64,000 nt of DNA from Oceanospirillaceae bacterium (GCA_013215375.1 JABSRB010000001.1:62001-126000), one strand, 5' to 3'; counted from the stretch's first letter, positions 26,777 to 37,130 are shown. Notes: generated by a model not told the origin, from the letters alone. Numbers and translations are program-made.

Positions 26777-27910
26777 CTAGTTGTTATGTCCAGTTTGTAG
26801 CTTCTTCTCTAAATATAGGCTATAGCGCGACATGCTAAAGCAGAATATGAAGAAGAACAGACCGATAAATACATATAATTCAGTACTCAAACCCGCCCAC
26901 GCAGTGGTGGAAATTGCCGCCATACCGATTCCCAGAGGATCGAGCAGACCGATAATAACCACTAAGGTAGTATCTTTAAATAAGCCGATAAAACTACCAA
27001 CAATGCCAGGGATAGATATTTTCAACGCTTGCGGCAAAATGATCAAACGCATGCTCTGCCAGTATGATAAACCCAGCGCATCAGCTGCTTCGTACTGCCC
27101 AGTTGGTATAGCCGCTAAACCTCCACGAATAACCTCGGCAATATAAGCTGCAGAGAATATCGTCACCATAATCAATACTCGTAGCAGCAAGTCAAAGTTT
27201 GAACCAGCAGGCAAAAAGTATGATAGTAAGGTCGAGGCGATGAACAACAGCGTTATCAACGGCACGCCACGGATAAACTCGATGAAAATCGTTGCTATTA
27301 TGGAGAATATAGGCAATTTTGAGATACGACTTAGCGCCAGCATGATACTAATCGGCAAGGAGACAAATATCCCCGAAAGTCCCACTATCAAGGTGAGTAA
27401 CACACCACCCATCTTGTTAGTTGGTACGTCCACTAAACCAAACAAGCTATTACCAGTGATCAGGAAAAAACTGACGACAGGCAAAAGTATTCCCACAATC
27501 AGCACTGGTTTATTGGCACGCAATTTTTCAACTAATACTACAGCGATCGTAATGAAAGTGAGTATAAAGGCAACATTTACTCTCCAACGCTCTTCTATGG
27601 GATAAAACCCGTAGACGAATTGGCCCCATCTTCGATAGACAAAAGACCAGCAAGCGCCTCTGTCTTCACCCATGATAGCCAAGCACTCTTTGCGACTCTC
27701 AGCACCATATACAACCGAGTCAATAAAAGCCCACTGTATAAAAGGTGGGACAATGATATAGACCAAATACAGACCCAACAAAGTAAGAACGGTATTTGAG
27801 ACCGATGAAAATAAATTGTCTCGCATCCATCTGAGTGGTCCTACTGAACCTGATGGTGGTGGCAGTGCAGGATGCATCCCCACTGGGTATTTTTTTGTTT
27901 CTATGGACAT
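26777..27910 (-). CDS. aapM: General L-amino acid ABC transporter permease AapM
   Basis: A 377-residue inner-membrane permease of the HisMQ type. A long N-terminal extension with an early TM segment (VLTLLGLYLVYIIVPPFIQW) and a periplasmic loop with cysteines precedes the permease core. The core shows GVPLITLLF and the EAA-type loop EAADALGLSYWQSMRLIILPQALKISIPGI. The extended N-terminus is typical of AapM rather than of small glutamine permeases. A strong ribosome site GGAGG precedes the ATG at 27910, 5 nt after the aapQ stop. It pairs with AapQ as a heterodimer. Confidence 0.92.
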   Translation of the reverse strand: MSIETKKYPVGMHPALPPPSGSVGPLRWMRDNLFSSVSNTVLTLLGLYLVYIIVPPFIQWAFIDSVVYGAESRKECLAIMGEDRGACWSFVYRRWGQFVYGFYPIEERWRVNVAFILTFITIAVVLVEKLRANKPVLIVGILLPVVSFFLITGNSLFGLVDVPTNKMGGVLLTLIVGLSGIFVSLPISIMLALSRISKLPIFSIIATIFIEFIRGVPLITLLFIASTLLSYFLPAGSNFDLLLRVLIMVTIFSAAYIAEVIRGGLAAIPTGQYEAADALGLSYWQSMRLIILPQALKISIPGIVGSFIGLFKDTTLVVIIGLLDPLGIGMAAISTTAWAGLSTELYVFIGLFFFIFCFSMSRYSLYLEKKLQTGHNN

Positions 27911-27915
27911 AATTA

Positions 27916-29109
27916 TTACCTCCCCACCAGCGCGACACGTTTATTGTAAATATTCATCAATCCAGAAATAAACAGCGATATGAATAAATACACCCCTAGT
28001 ACTATTGCCATACTCTCAAGAGCACGCCCGGTTTGATTCAGCGAGATACCACCAATCGTTGCCACTAGGTCCATATAGCCAATCGCTATTGCCAGTGAAG
28101 AGTTTTTGGTTAGGTTTAAATACTGACTAATAAGCGGCGGAATAATGACCCTTAATGCCTGCGGAATAACCACTAAACGCATTGTAAAATCAGGTCTGAT
28201 GCCGAGCGCATGTGCAGCTTCAGTTTGACCATGACTCACTGATTGAATACCAGCTCGTACAATTTCGGCAATAAAAGCACCCGTATAAATAGACAGTGCA
28301 AACCACAACGCCATAAATTCTGGCTTGATGACAAAGCCACCTTTATAGTTAAACCCTTTTAATTCAGGATAGCTTATTTCGATAGGCGAGCCCATCAGCA
28401 AAAAAGTAATTAGCGGAAGGCCAATAATAAAAGCTGCCCCTATCCAAATAGCGGGGATTAATCGCCCAGTTTCTATCTGGACTTTATTCGCATACTTCTT
28501 GAACAATACCGCCCCAACAATTGCTATTATCAACGCAATCCAGACCCAACCGAACCCTTCTTGTGGTATAGGTTGCGGCATGTATGCTCCGCGATTGGTT
28601 AAGACAAACCCTTCAAACATTGCCTCAGCTTTTTTCGGCACCGGTAGCGAGTGGATAAGAATGCCGTGCCACAGTAATATCTGCAGTAATACAGGTACGT
28701 TACGAGTAATTTCAACATACACTTGCATCAAACGCGATAAAACAAAATTATTTGATAGGCGTAGAACCCCAGCAGTAAAACCGAGGAAAGTAGCTACTAC
28801 GATGCCGCAAACGGCAACAAGAAGTGTATTTAGTAAACCCACTAACCCTGCTCTGAAGTGAGTATCGGAACTGTCGTATTCAATTAAGGTTTGGTTAATA
28901 TCGTAGTTAGCAGGCTCTGTCAAAAAATCGAATCCAACTTTTACGCCTAGGCGATCCAAGTTTTCAACGGTATTTGACACTATGTTTCCGATAAACAACA
29001 AAATCACGATGACTGCAAAAATTTGCAGAATAACACCGCGAGATTTTTTATCTCTCCATAGCGAGCCTAGTGTCACGGTCTTTTTTTCTTGAACTTGTGT
29101 GCCGCTCAT
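27916..29109 (-). CDS. aapQ: General L-amino acid ABC transporter permease AapQ
   Basis: A 397-residue membrane permease. An N-terminal TM (VILQIFAVIVILLFIGNIVSNTVENL) is followed by the NRAGxxxDFL-like region and LVGLLNTLLVA. ARNVPVLLQ appears here as ITRNVPVLLQILLWHG, and the EAA loop is EAAHALGIRPDFTMRLVVIPQALRVIIPPL. It is the partner of AapM in the transport channel. It starts 103 nt after aapJ, with a terminator-like hairpin between that would let the binding protein be made in excess. Confidence 0.92.
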   Translation of the reverse strand: MSGTQVQEKKTVTLGSLWRDKKSRGVILQIFAVIVILLFIGNIVSNTVENLDRLGVKVGFDFLTEPANYDINQTLIEYDSSDTHFRAGLVGLLNTLLVAVCGIVVATFLGFTAGVLRLSNNFVLSRLMQVYVEITRNVPVLLQILLWHGILIHSLPVPKKAEAMFEGFVLTNRGAYMPQPIPQEGFGWVWIALIIAIVGAVLFKKYANKVQIETGRLIPAIWIGAAFIIGLPLITFLLMGSPIEISYPELKGFNYKGGFVIKPEFMALWFALSIYTGAFIAEIVRAGIQSVSHGQTEAAHALGIRPDFTMRLVVIPQALRVIIPPLISQYLNLTKNSSLAIAIGYMDLVATIGGISLNQTGRALESMAIVLGVYLFISLFISGLMNIYNKRVALVGR

Positions 29110-29131
29110 ATAGACAACCTAAAATAGATTA

Positions 29132-29192
29132 TAAAAAAAACGAGCTCTATCTCTATTTAACCGTATCACAGTCAAATACAAATGAGCTCGTT
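29132..29192 (-). terminator. Partial terminator/attenuator between aapJ and aapQ
   Basis: AACGAGCTC (29139-29147) pairs with GAGCTCGTT (29184-29192) around a 36-base loop, and the minus-strand reading continues into a run of T at 29132-29138. Such internal hairpins are common after genes for periplasmic binding proteins. Confidence 0.6.
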
Positions 29193-29212
29193 ACTATGCT
29201 TTTATGTAATTA

Positions 29213-30229
29213 TTACTTCAATGGTGGAGCGTATTGAATGCCGCCATTTGTCCATAGTGCATTAAGACCACGATCTAGCTTAAGCGCAGTTTCTTTACCA
29301 ACGTTACGCTCGAAAGACTCGCTGTAGTTACCTACCTGCTTAATAATGTTATAAGCCCATTTTTTATCCAGACCTAACATAGCACCTAACTTAGCTTCGT
29401 TAGTACCTAATAGACCTTGTGCTGCTGGGTCTTTATCGTTCGCGCCGCGCTCATCTAAGTTCTTAGAGGTAATGTTCAACTCTTCAGCGTTAAGCATTAC
29501 ATTGTGGCTCCACTTAACAATATCTAACCACTGATCATCGCCGTGACGAACAACTGGTCCTAGTGGCTCTTTAGAAATAATTTCTGGAAGAACAACGTGA
29601 GCAGTTGGATCTTCAAAAACTGAACGCTGTGCAGCAAGTGCAGATGCGTCAGTTGTGTATACGTCACAACGACCAGCGATGTAGTTTGAACGACCTTCAG
29701 CAGAAGTTTCAACAGGCACTGGCTCGTAAGTCATACCGTTTAACTTAAAGTATTCAGCAGCGTTAAGCTCAGTAGTTGTACCCGTTTGGATACAAATAGA
29801 TGCGCCATCTAGATCTTTAGCAGAAGTAACACCTAATGCTTTAGGAACCATGAAGCCTTGACCGTCGTAGTAGTTAACACCGGCAAAGTTAAGACCCAAA
29901 CTTGCGTCACGAGTAAATGTCCATGTAGTAACACGAGAAAGGACATCAATCTCACCAGACTTTAAAACTTCAAAACGTACTTTTGAAGTTAAAGGAACAT
30001 ATTCAACTTTTTCTGAATCACCTAACACAGCTGCAGCTACTGCACGGCAAAGATCCACATCAAGACCTTCCCACTGTCCGCTATCATTTGGAGCAGCAAA
30101 ACCAGCTAAACCTGTAGAAACGCCACATTTTAATACGCCACGTGCCTGTACATCTTCAAGTGTTGAAGCCGATACATTCATCGCTGTTAAAGCTGCAAGA
30201 CTAACAGCAATAGGTAAAAGTTTTTTCAT
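29213..30229 (-). CDS. aapJ: General L-amino acid-binding periplasmic protein
   Basis: A 338-residue extracytoplasmic solute-binding protein of family 3. The signal peptide is MKKLLPIAVSLAALTAMNVSA with a cut near residue 21. Typical text follows: LEDVQARGVLKCGVSTGLAGFAAPNDSGQWEGLDVDLCRAVAAAVLGD, FTRDASLGLNFAGVNYYDGQGFMVPK, CIQTGTTTELN and the late GPVVRHGDDQWLDIVKW. It captures amino acids for AapQMP. The ATG at 30229 has AGGAA 7-8 nt upstream. Just beyond the ribosome site lies AATAATAA (30245-30252), a candidate Hfq/Crc target. Confidence 0.95.
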   Translation of the reverse strand: MKKLLPIAVSLAALTAMNVSASTLEDVQARGVLKCGVSTGLAGFAAPNDSGQWEGLDVDLCRAVAAAVLGDSEKVEYVPLTSKVRFEVLKSGEIDVLSRVTTWTFTRDASLGLNFAGVNYYDGQGFMVPKALGVTSAKDLDGASICIQTGTTTELNAAEYFKLNGMTYEPVPVETSAEGRSNYIAGRCDVYTTDASALAAQRSVFEDPTAHVVLPEIISKEPLGPVVRHGDDQWLDIVKWSHNVMLNAEELNITSKNLDERGANDKDPAAQGLLGTNEAKLGAMLGLDKKWAYNIIKQVGNYSESFERNVGKETALKLDRGLNALWTNGGIQYAPPLK

Positions 30230-30244
30230 TGTATTATTTCCTAA

Positions 30245-30252
30245 TTATTATT
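30245..30252 (-). promoter_or_regulatory. Candidate Hfq/Crc binding motif at the aapJ translation start
   Basis: AATAATAA on the minus strand fits AANAANAA exactly and lies 15 bases from the aapJ ATG, adjoining AGGAAA. A second A-rich run AAATAATAC follows between ribosome site and ATG. In Pseudomonas such motifs beside ribosome sites mark mRNAs repressed by Hfq with Crc. Inference only. Confidence 0.4.
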
Positions 30253-30590
30253 TGAATCGCCTCGACTCTCTATCTCAAAGCGTACTCTAATTTAAGAGTA
30301 AGACAGAGCATAAAAGCCTGCTTGCAAAAAGTCTATGCCATAAGCCTGCGATTCGTCAACTTTATGTCATTTTTTTAAAACAAGTGTTGAATTATGTCTC
30401 TATAAAGCCATTTTTTGATGTTTTATTAACCGCCTGAAATTTCAATAGTTTTGTTGATAAATCGCCCTATAAACAGGGTAATTCTATTTATTAGTGATTA
30501 AGGAAGTTTTTATAACTCATTTAAAACGTGACGGCTGTTACCTAAAATTTATCAACTTGACGACTAAAAAATACTAATAAAATGTTCAAA

Positions 30591-30614
30591 CCCTACATTA
30601 TCGTAGGGTACTTC
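30591..30614 (-). terminator. Possible terminator of the HD-GYP gene
   Basis: CCCTAC (30591-30596), ATTATC, GTAGGG (30603-30608), about 47-64 bases downstream of the HD-GYP stop on the minus strand. The T-tract after it is poor (TTTGAACATTTT). The remaining part of the 425-nt gap 30230-30654 is AT-rich and shows no other gene; a 77-codon plus-strand frame there is judged random. Confidence 0.4.
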
Positions 30615-30654
30615 GCAGACTTAAATGCGCATTATTTGAGTATTTTAATCTCAA

Positions 30655-33621
30655 TCAGTTCCTACCATTTAAATATGTACTTATATCTACTTCATCAATC
30701 TGCTCTGGAGCAAGATACTTATTCGAATAGGTTAAATAAATGCCACTTTCTAAAAACAATTCAAATAACGGGCCATCAATATGACGATCTTTTTTCATAT
30801 AACTCATTATTTTAATCGCTTCACTTAAGGTTTTGGCCTTTTTGTAAGGGCGATCACTTGCGGTTAAGGCCTCAAATATATCGGCAATCGCCATCATTCT
30901 AGCTGAAACAGACATGTCTTCTCTGGCTAATTTTCTAGGATAGCCGGTGCCATCCATTTTTTCATGATGTCCTCCCGCTATTTCTTCGACATCACTTAAA
31001 TTTTTAGGAAATTTTAGCTCCCTGAGCATAATAATTGTTTGAATAATATGTTCATTTATTTTATATCTCTCCTCATTATTAAGCGTTCCCTTAACAATGG
31101 ATAAATTGTAAAGCTCGCCGCGATTGTATTGATATTCAGGTGTTTGCATTTTGAATCCCCATACATTATCAGCGGGCAATACATCTTTAGGATCTCGAAA
31201 GATGACCTGATCAAGCTTATCGGCTATCAGTTTTTCTGTGACGGGTAACACTTGCACCGCCACTCTATTTTTACGAATTTCCTCTTCCCACGAGACGCCA
31301 ATCCGATCATTGATAGTTCTCTGCCAGGTTTGCTCAGATATTGCCTGTAATTTTTCAACATGCTCAGTAGACATAAATTCGCTGCCAAGATTGCACTGTG
31401 CGACAAAAGCAAACTCCTCGTCAATTTTAGAATATTCAGATTCCAATTGCTCTTTCAATGCATCCGTATCGCCTCCTTCATGTAGTGCTTTCCAGTAGTT
31501 GACTAGGGCATCGCGCTTAAGGACCTCAAAACGCATCCGCACTTCATGAATTCTATCGTAGATAGTTTCAAGCTTAGTGGCTTTATCAACGACATATTCA
31601 GGTGTGGTGATTTTCCCGCAATCATGTAACCAAGACGCAATATCAAGTTCTTCCCACTGCTCTTTATTTAATGAAAATCCCGCAAACTCACCGGTTTTTT
31701 TCTCACATGCCACTTTAGCCAGCATTTTGGTTAACTCAGGCACTCTTTGACAATGTCCTGCGGTGTAGTGCGATTTTGCATCTATCGCCCCCGCAATTAG
31801 CTTTATAAAAGAAGCCAGCAAATCTTTTTGTGCTTTTAGTAAATGACGGCTTTCCATCGAAACCGCGGCAAAGCCGGATAATGTTTGCATAAAGCCAATG
31901 CGGTCTTCGTTATCAACATCTTCTGTACTGGTATTATCAAAGTCATTAATGACGCACAATATTCCCGTTGCCTCGCCAGAGCGATTATTCAGAGGCAAGG
32001 TCAGTATTTGTAAATTTTCCGTATTCAAATGTTCGAAGAAAGGACTAAAAGCATCTTCATTACTGTCTGAGCGCCGCTGAAATTTATGCACTTGCGCTTT
32101 GCGCTCATCGATAGACCTAACAATAAAATTCTTTCCATCAGCTATTTTAAAACTAGCCAGTTCGAAGTCCATTTGTGTCTTTTTGGCAAGCTCCAAGCTA
32201 ACCGGATCTATCTGCGTTCCCTCTTCATTAATTAAATACAGAACAGCAGCATCAGCCCGGCTTATCTCTAAGGTCTGCTTGGTAATTGTTTCCAATAAGG
32301 AATCTAAATTTTTCTCACCTGCCAAGGATTTAATCATACTAAGAAAGTGACTGATGGTGTATTTCATTGCATCCATATCTTTGGCTAAGGTATGGATTTC
32401 ATTGATGGCTGAATTGGGAAACGGCTCAGGGGAGAAATCGAATTGGCGTATTTTTCGAGTTTGTATAGTCAATCGCCTTAAGGGCTCTGATATTTTATAA
32501 GCACTGTAGGCAGTAATCGGCACCGCTAGGCAAATTAACAACAGTGCAATTAAACTGGACTGCCAACGAATCGCAAACGCTTCAGCAAATAATTCCTCAT
32601 CGGGCGCAATGAAAGCAAAATACATCACAAAATCATCACTAACTTCAAACTTCTTGACAGCCCCTCCCCAATGCTCCGATTCAAACTCCAAATTCAACGC
32701 ACGCTCATGCGGTGTGATTTCGTTTCTAAAAAAGGTCAATACCGGACTATTTAAATCACTGACATGAGCAATATGTGTCTTGCCGTGGCCACTTTCCACA
32801 ATGAGTTTATCCGGTTCTTTATAGGCCATGACTTGTGATTTTTCATCAAATAACACCAATTCAGAGGAGGGGGTAATAACATTATTTTTCAGTATTTCCG
32901 AAAGATCATCAAGAGCAATATCCGCGGCGACAACAACTCCCTTCTGTTCAGATTCCAAGGTAATGGTAATACCCACTTTCTTTACGAAAAAATATAAGTA
33001 AGGAGGTGTCGTGGCATAGCCATCGGAATTAACTGCCAGTTCATACCAAGGGCGTGTTCTTGGGTCATATGCCGTTTGCTCTAGCTTTATACGGGTAATT
33101 TCATTCAGGTATTTATCAAAAAAAATTCGACTAGCCGTTTTCGATGTAGGCGTAATAAACTCTATGCTATCCACTATATAAAGCGCTTCTCCCGGCGCCT
33201 TAAACTGGTCCCGCATATAATCGGTATAGACCCCACGGATGATAAAAAAATCACCATCGTCATAGCCAACTTCAAAGCCACTTACCGCTTTATTACTCTT
33301 CAATATCGTACTGAGCACTGGTAAATAAGCGAGCCTTGCGGATAAATCTTTGGCTTTTACCAGCCCACCATGTGCTATTAACTCAACACTAGTAGCTGCC
33401 ATTTTATATTTAGATTTCAGATCTAGGTAGGCGCTTTGCATTACTTTTTCATAAAGCACCGTTGAGCTTTGTTCAATTAATTCAGTACTTTTTTTAAAAT
33501 TAAACCAAATTTGACCGGCCCCTAACGCCATTGTTAAGACGATAAACATCGTTGCCGTATGAATATGTAGCGGAAATTTCCCCTGTGGTCTTAACCACTT
33601 TTTATAATTATCGATCAACAC
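30655..33621 (-). CDS. Cache-HAMP-GAF-HD-GYP signalling phosphodiesterase-like protein
   Basis: A 988-residue membrane protein. TM1 is at about 22-42, then a large periplasmic dCache-like domain (about 45-350), TM2 near 352-375 and a HAMP-like linker. A GAF domain follows at about 430-590. The HD domain has H666-D667 in SWLHDCGKITTPEYVVDKATKLE, and the GYP part is GGHHEKMDGTGYPRKL with GYP near 892-894. The spacing between HD and GYP is about 225 residues, roughly 150 more than in standard HD-GYP proteins, because of an inserted helical region. It likely hydrolyses c-di-GMP or a related dinucleotide in response to a periplasmic ligand. Monocistronic. Confidence 0.87.
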   Translation of the reverse strand: MLIDNYKKWLRPQGKFPLHIHTATMFIVLTMALGAGQIWFNFKKSTELIEQSSTVLYEKVMQSAYLDLKSKYKMAATSVELIAHGGLVKAKDLSARLAYLPVLSTILKSNKAVSGFEVGYDDGDFFIIRGVYTDYMRDQFKAPGEALYIVDSIEFITPTSKTASRIFFDKYLNEITRIKLEQTAYDPRTRPWYELAVNSDGYATTPPYLYFFVKKVGITITLESEQKGVVVAADIALDDLSEILKNNVITPSSELVLFDEKSQVMAYKEPDKLIVESGHGKTHIAHVSDLNSPVLTFFRNEITPHERALNLEFESEHWGGAVKKFEVSDDFVMYFAFIAPDEELFAEAFAIRWQSSLIALLLICLAVPITAYSAYKISEPLRRLTIQTRKIRQFDFSPEPFPNSAINEIHTLAKDMDAMKYTISHFLSMIKSLAGEKNLDSLLETITKQTLEISRADAAVLYLINEEGTQIDPVSLELAKKTQMDFELASFKIADGKNFIVRSIDERKAQVHKFQRRSDSNEDAFSPFFEHLNTENLQILTLPLNNRSGEATGILCVINDFDNTSTEDVDNEDRIGFMQTLSGFAAVSMESRHLLKAQKDLLASFIKLIAGAIDAKSHYTAGHCQRVPELTKMLAKVACEKKTGEFAGFSLNKEQWEELDIASWLHDCGKITTPEYVVDKATKLETIYDRIHEVRMRFEVLKRDALVNYWKALHEGGDTDALKEQLESEYSKIDEEFAFVAQCNLGSEFMSTEHVEKLQAISEQTWQRTINDRIGVSWEEEIRKNRVAVQVLPVTEKLIADKLDQVIFRDPKDVLPADNVWGFKMQTPEYQYNRGELYNLSIVKGTLNNEERYKINEHIIQTIIMLRELKFPKNLSDVEEIAGGHHEKMDGTGYPRKLAREDMSVSARMMAIADIFEALTASDRPYKKAKTLSEAIKIMSYMKKDRHIDGPLFELFLESGIYLTYSNKYLAPEQIDEVDISTYLNGRN

Positions 33622-33720
33622 AACACCTTCATAAAATCAGAGACTTAGTTATAAGATCATCTTTTAACAACGCTTTAAGTATTGGCTAAGATTGTTTAAA
33701 AGCAAATCCAAAACGACAAA

Positions 33721-33749
33721 AAGACTGCAATTACAGTCTTAATTTTTTA
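33721..33749 (+). terminator. Terminator-like hairpin (first of a similar pair)
   Basis: AAGACTG (33721-33727), CAATTA, CAGTCTT (33734-33740), then AATTTTTT on the plus strand. It is nearly the same stem as the hairpin at 33931-33958. It lies upstream of the HD-GYP gene, so it ends no annotated gene. Confidence 0.5.
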
Positions 33750-33834
33750 TTGTGGATTTAATGTATCCATATGCCGCACACAAAAATTATTTATTAATTA
33801 AGAAATCAACATTATGGCTATTTTTGGTATGCTT

Positions 33835-33958
33835 TAAGTTACAAACTGATTATAAAAAGTGGTACAACAAAAGAAGAACTAGTGATTAAGGCCTTAACAG
33901 CAACGTCTACTGCTTAGTTTATAACCACAAAAAAAAGACTGCAAATGCAGTCTTTTTT
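33835..33958 (+). ncRNA. Possible short RNA between twin hairpins
   Basis: A weak promoter (TCAACA, 17 bases, TATGCT with -10 at about 33829-33834) precedes about 120 bases that end in a perfect terminator (33931-33958). No reading frame with a ribosome site was seen. The terminator can equally serve oadB on the minus strand, so the RNA is speculative. The rest of the 423-nt gap shows nothing else. Confidence 0.25.
33931..33958. terminator. Bidirectional terminator downstream of oadB
   Basis: A perfect 12-bp stem AAAAAAGACTGC/GCAGTCTTTTTT with an AAAT loop has A- and T-runs on both sides, so it works on either strand. It is about 87 bases past the oadB stop. Confidence 0.85.
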
Positions 33959-34044
33959 GATTGAGTGTACGAGTGTTAACTTTCTTAGCTAAATAACAAA
34001 ACATGATTATTAGCTGTTAGCAACACCGACTCTAATGATAGGAA

Positions 34045-35346
34045 CTATCCTACAAATTTGATCATTACCCCTGCTGCAACAGCAGAACCTATTACACCTG
34101 CAACATTGGGTCCCATAGCATGCATCAGTAGGAAATTTTGCGGGTTTGCCTCCAAGCCTAATTTATTAGAGACACGCGCCGCCATAGGAACAGCAGAAAC
34201 TCCCGCTGATCCTATTAGCGGGTTAATCGCATTTCCACCTTCTATCTTATTAAGCAATTTAGCCATCAGCACGCCCATGGCTGTTCCTATGCAAAAAGCG
34301 ATAATACCAAGAACTAAGATTCCTAAGGTAGTCAAATCTAGAAACTTGTCAGCAGAGAGCTTAGATCCGACAGAAAGTCCTAAAAAGATGGTGACTATAT
34401 TAATGAGTGCATTTTGCGCCGTGTCGCTCAGTCGATCGACAACACCACATTCACGCAGTAAGTTACCAAAACAGAACATACCTAGTAAAGGTGCCGCATC
34501 TGGCAGCAACATTGCCACTAATAATAAAAGCACTATGGGAAAGATAATTTTCTCTAACTTACTCACCTGGCGCAATTGCACCATGGTAATCTTTCGCTCA
34601 GCTTCTGTGGTTAACGCACGCATAATCGGCGGTTGGATCAATGGCACTAACGCCATGTAAGAATATGCCGCAACAGCAATAGCACCCAGCAAGTGAGGCG
34701 AAAGCAAACTAGCCACATAAATGGCCGTCGGACCATCTGCTCCACCAATAATACCGATCGCGGCAGCATCTTGAATAGAAAAATCCATAATACCGAGAGA
34801 GGTAAGACCTACCGCACCTAACACAGTGGCAAATATACCAAACTGCGCCGCTGCGCCTAAAAAGAGTGTTTTAGGATTGGCTAGCAAAGGCCCAAAATCA
34901 GTCATTGCACCCACACCCATAAAGATGATTAGCGGTGCAGCTCCTGAAGCGATAGATACATTATAGAAGTTATACAACATACCGTTGGCATAACCGCCAT
35001 CCATTGCCGCCAAAACAGTGCTTGAATGCACGCTGGCACTAGAGGTGTGATAAGCCTCAAGTATAGAATGTGGCTCCGTACTAGTAATTCCAAGCACCGA
35101 TGCTAAAGCGCTCATTACTTCCGGCTTGGCAAAATGTACTGCGTTTTCCACCGCGGAAAATGCCAATCCAGCCTCGGGTATATTTGCAAGAATCCCGCCG
35201 AACCCGATAGGCACTAGCAATAGTGGTTCGAATTTTTTATTGATGGCGAGATACAATAATAGTAGCCCAACCACCAACATAACAAATTGGCCTGCTTGCA
35301 GATTATAAATACCCGAAGCTAGCCATAGATCATTTATCTTATCCAT
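34045..35346 (-). CDS. oadB: Oxaloacetate decarboxylase, beta subunit (Na+ pump)
   Basis: A 433-residue integral membrane protein that decarboxylates carboxybiotin and exports Na+. Characteristic stretches are [40 protein letters not shown] and the ion-binding [16 protein letters not shown] with its key Asp. [12 protein letters not shown] and [21 protein letters not shown] complete the pattern, with 9 or more TM segments. It follows oadA by 11 nt in the order oadG-oadA-oadB. The pump converts oxaloacetate to pyruvate and builds a sodium gradient that could drive the TRAP and other Na+ symporters. Confidence 0.95.
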   Translation of the reverse strand: MDKINDLWLASGIYNLQAGQFVMLVVGLLLLYLAINKKFEPLLLVPIGFGGILANIPEAGLAFSAVENAVHFAKPEVMSALASVLGITSTEPHSILEAYHTSSASVHSSTVLAAMDGGYANGMLYNFYNVSIASGAAPLIIFMGVGAMTDFGPLLANPKTLFLGAAAQFGIFATVLGAVGLTSLGIMDFSIQDAAAIGIIGGADGPTAIYVASLLSPHLLGAIAVAAYSYMALVPLIQPPIMRALTTEAERKITMVQLRQVSKLEKIIFPIVLLLLVAMLLPDAAPLLGMFCFGNLLRECGVVDRLSDTAQNALINIVTIFLGLSVGSKLSADKFLDLTTLGILVLGIIAFCIGTAMGVLMAKLLNKIEGGNAINPLIGSAGVSAVPMAARVSNKLGLEANPQNFLLMHAMGPNVAGVIGSAVAAGVMIKFVG

Positions 35347-35357
35347 TTCTCAGCGCC

Positions 35358-37130
35358 TTATGCCAAAGTGATCAGCGAATCGCCAACTTGTACAGCATCA
35401 CCTTCTTTAACATCAACAGATACCACAGTACCTGAACGGGCTGCTCGAACTTCAGTTTCCATTTTCATGGCTTCTAAAATAATGATCACATCACCTTCTT
35501 CAACGGCATCCCCTTCTGATACTTCGACCTTCCAGATGTTACCGGCGAGAGGCGCTGGCACTTCTTCACCCACTGAAACAGCTTTTGCGACAGGAGCATT
35601 AGCAGTAGGTGCGATGGCAGAAACATCTCCGCCCTCTGCTACTTGTACAACATAGTCCTGACCATTGACTGAAATAGTATAAACTTGTGGGCCTTTATTC
35701 TTTGTTGCCATGGTCATTACATCCTCAATTGTCGGGACCGGCTCAAATGCGTCCGGATTATTTCGATTCTCTAAATATTTCAAACCTACTTGTGGGAAAA
35801 GCGCATAGATAAGCACGTCATCTATTTTGTTGTCACCGGCCTCTAAAGTAATGCCTTTTTCACTGGCCAGCTTTTCAAGCTCGACCACTAAACTGTCCAT
35901 TTCAGACTCTAATAAATCTGCGGGACGACAAGTAATAGCTTTTTCACCCGCCAATACTTTCAATTGCAGTTCTTCATTAAAGGGGGCCGGTGCTGCACCG
36001 TATTCACCCTTGAGAATCCCCTGCACTTCTTTAGAGATCGTTTTGTAGCGCTCGCCCATCAAGACATTAATGACAGCTTGTGTGCCGACTATTTGCGAGG
36101 TGGGGGTAACCAGTGGAATAAAGCCTAAATCTTCACGTACACGTGGAATTTCCTGCAGCACTTCATCAAATTTATCGCTAGCATTCTGCTCTTTGAGCTG
36201 TGATTCCATATTCGTCAGCATGCCGCCAGGAACTTGAGCGATCAAGATACGTGAATCGGTACCGCGCATAGAACCTTCAAATCTTGCATATTTCTTACGT
36301 ACTTCTCTAAAATATGCCGCTATCTCAGAAAGAGCACCTAAATCTAAACCAGTATCTCTGTCAGTCCCTTCCAGTGCCGCAACTATTGATTCTGTTGCAG
36401 TATGCCCGTATGTCATAGACATTGATGAAATAGCCGTATCGACTCGATCAATGCCCGCTTCAATAGCCTTGAGGATAGACATATCAGAAAGGCCTGATGT
36501 TGCATGTGCGTGCAGCTGTACTTCTAGATCCGTCTGAGCTTTAAGGCGCGAGACTAGCTCGTAAGCATCATAGGGCACTAAAATACCTGACATATCTTTA
36601 ATACAGATTGAATCAACGCCTAAATCTTCCAGAGATTTAGCGTAATCCACCCACATATCAATCGTATGGACATGGCTTTTGGTATAGGAGATGGTGCCCT
36701 GAGCATGTTTACCCGTCTGTTTAACGGCCTTAATGGCTCGTTCAAGGTTTCTAGGGTCGTTCATCGCATCGAAAATACGAAAAACATCAATACCATTTAC
36801 TGCCGCACGCTCAACAAATTTATCAACAACATCATCTGCGTAGTGACGATAACCTAATAAGTTTTGCCCGCGTAATAACATCTGTTGTCTGGTCTTTGGC
36901 ATCGCTTCTTTAAGAGCGCGCAAACGATCCCAAGGGTTTTCACCAATATAGCGAATACAAGAGTCAAAGGTAGCTCCGCCCCAGGTCTCAAGGGACCAAA
37001 AACCAATATTATCTAATTTTTCCGCTATTGGTAGCATATCGTCGATACGCATACGGGTAGCGAACAAAGATTGGTGCGCATCACGCAGTACTACATCGGT
37101 AATACCTAAAGGTTTCTTAGCATCTGACAT
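35358..37130 (-). CDS. oadA: Oxaloacetate decarboxylase, alpha subunit (biotinylated)
   Basis: A 590-residue peripheral subunit. Residues about 5-270 form the carboxyltransferase TIM barrel ([49 protein letters not shown], the metal-binding [10 protein letters not shown]). The PYC_OADA conserved domain follows, and the C-terminal biotinyl domain has the modified Lys in [14 protein letters not shown]. It transfers the oxaloacetate carboxyl group to biotin. An Ala/Pro-type linker lies at about 500-525. Preceded by oadG (gap 70 nt) and followed by oadB (gap 11 nt). Confidence 0.95.
   Translation of the reverse strand: MSDAKKPLGITDVVLRDAHQSLFATRMRIDDMLPIAEKLDNIGFWSLETWGGATFDSCIRYIGENPWDRLRALKEAMPKTRQQMLLRGQNLLGYRHYADDVVDKFVERAAVNGIDVFRIFDAMNDPRNLERAIKAVKQTGKHAQGTISYTKSHVHTIDMWVDYAKSLEDLGVDSICIKDMSGILVPYDAYELVSRLKAQTDLEVQLHAHATSGLSDMSILKAIEAGIDRVDTAISSMSMTYGHTATESIVAALEGTDRDTGLDLGALSEIAAYFREVRKKYARFEGSMRGTDSRILIAQVPGGMLTNMESQLKEQNASDKFDEVLQEIPRVREDLGFIPLVTPTSQIVGTQAVINVLMGERYKTISKEVQGILKGEYGAAPAPFNEELQLKVLAGEKAITCRPADLLESEMDSLVVELEKLASEKGITLEAGDNKIDDVLIYALFPQVGLKYLENRNNPDAFEPVPTIEDVMTMATKNKGPQVYTISVNGQDYVVQVAEGGDVSAIAPTANAPVAKAVSVGEEVPAPLAGNIWKVEVSEGDAVEEGDVIIILEAMKMETEVRAARSGTVVSVDVKEGDAVQVGDSLITLA

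Noticed and set aside
30582-30815. 77-codon plus-strand ORF at the end of the HD-GYP gene
   Set aside because: It overlaps the HD-GYP coding end and a hairpin, and its translation looks random.
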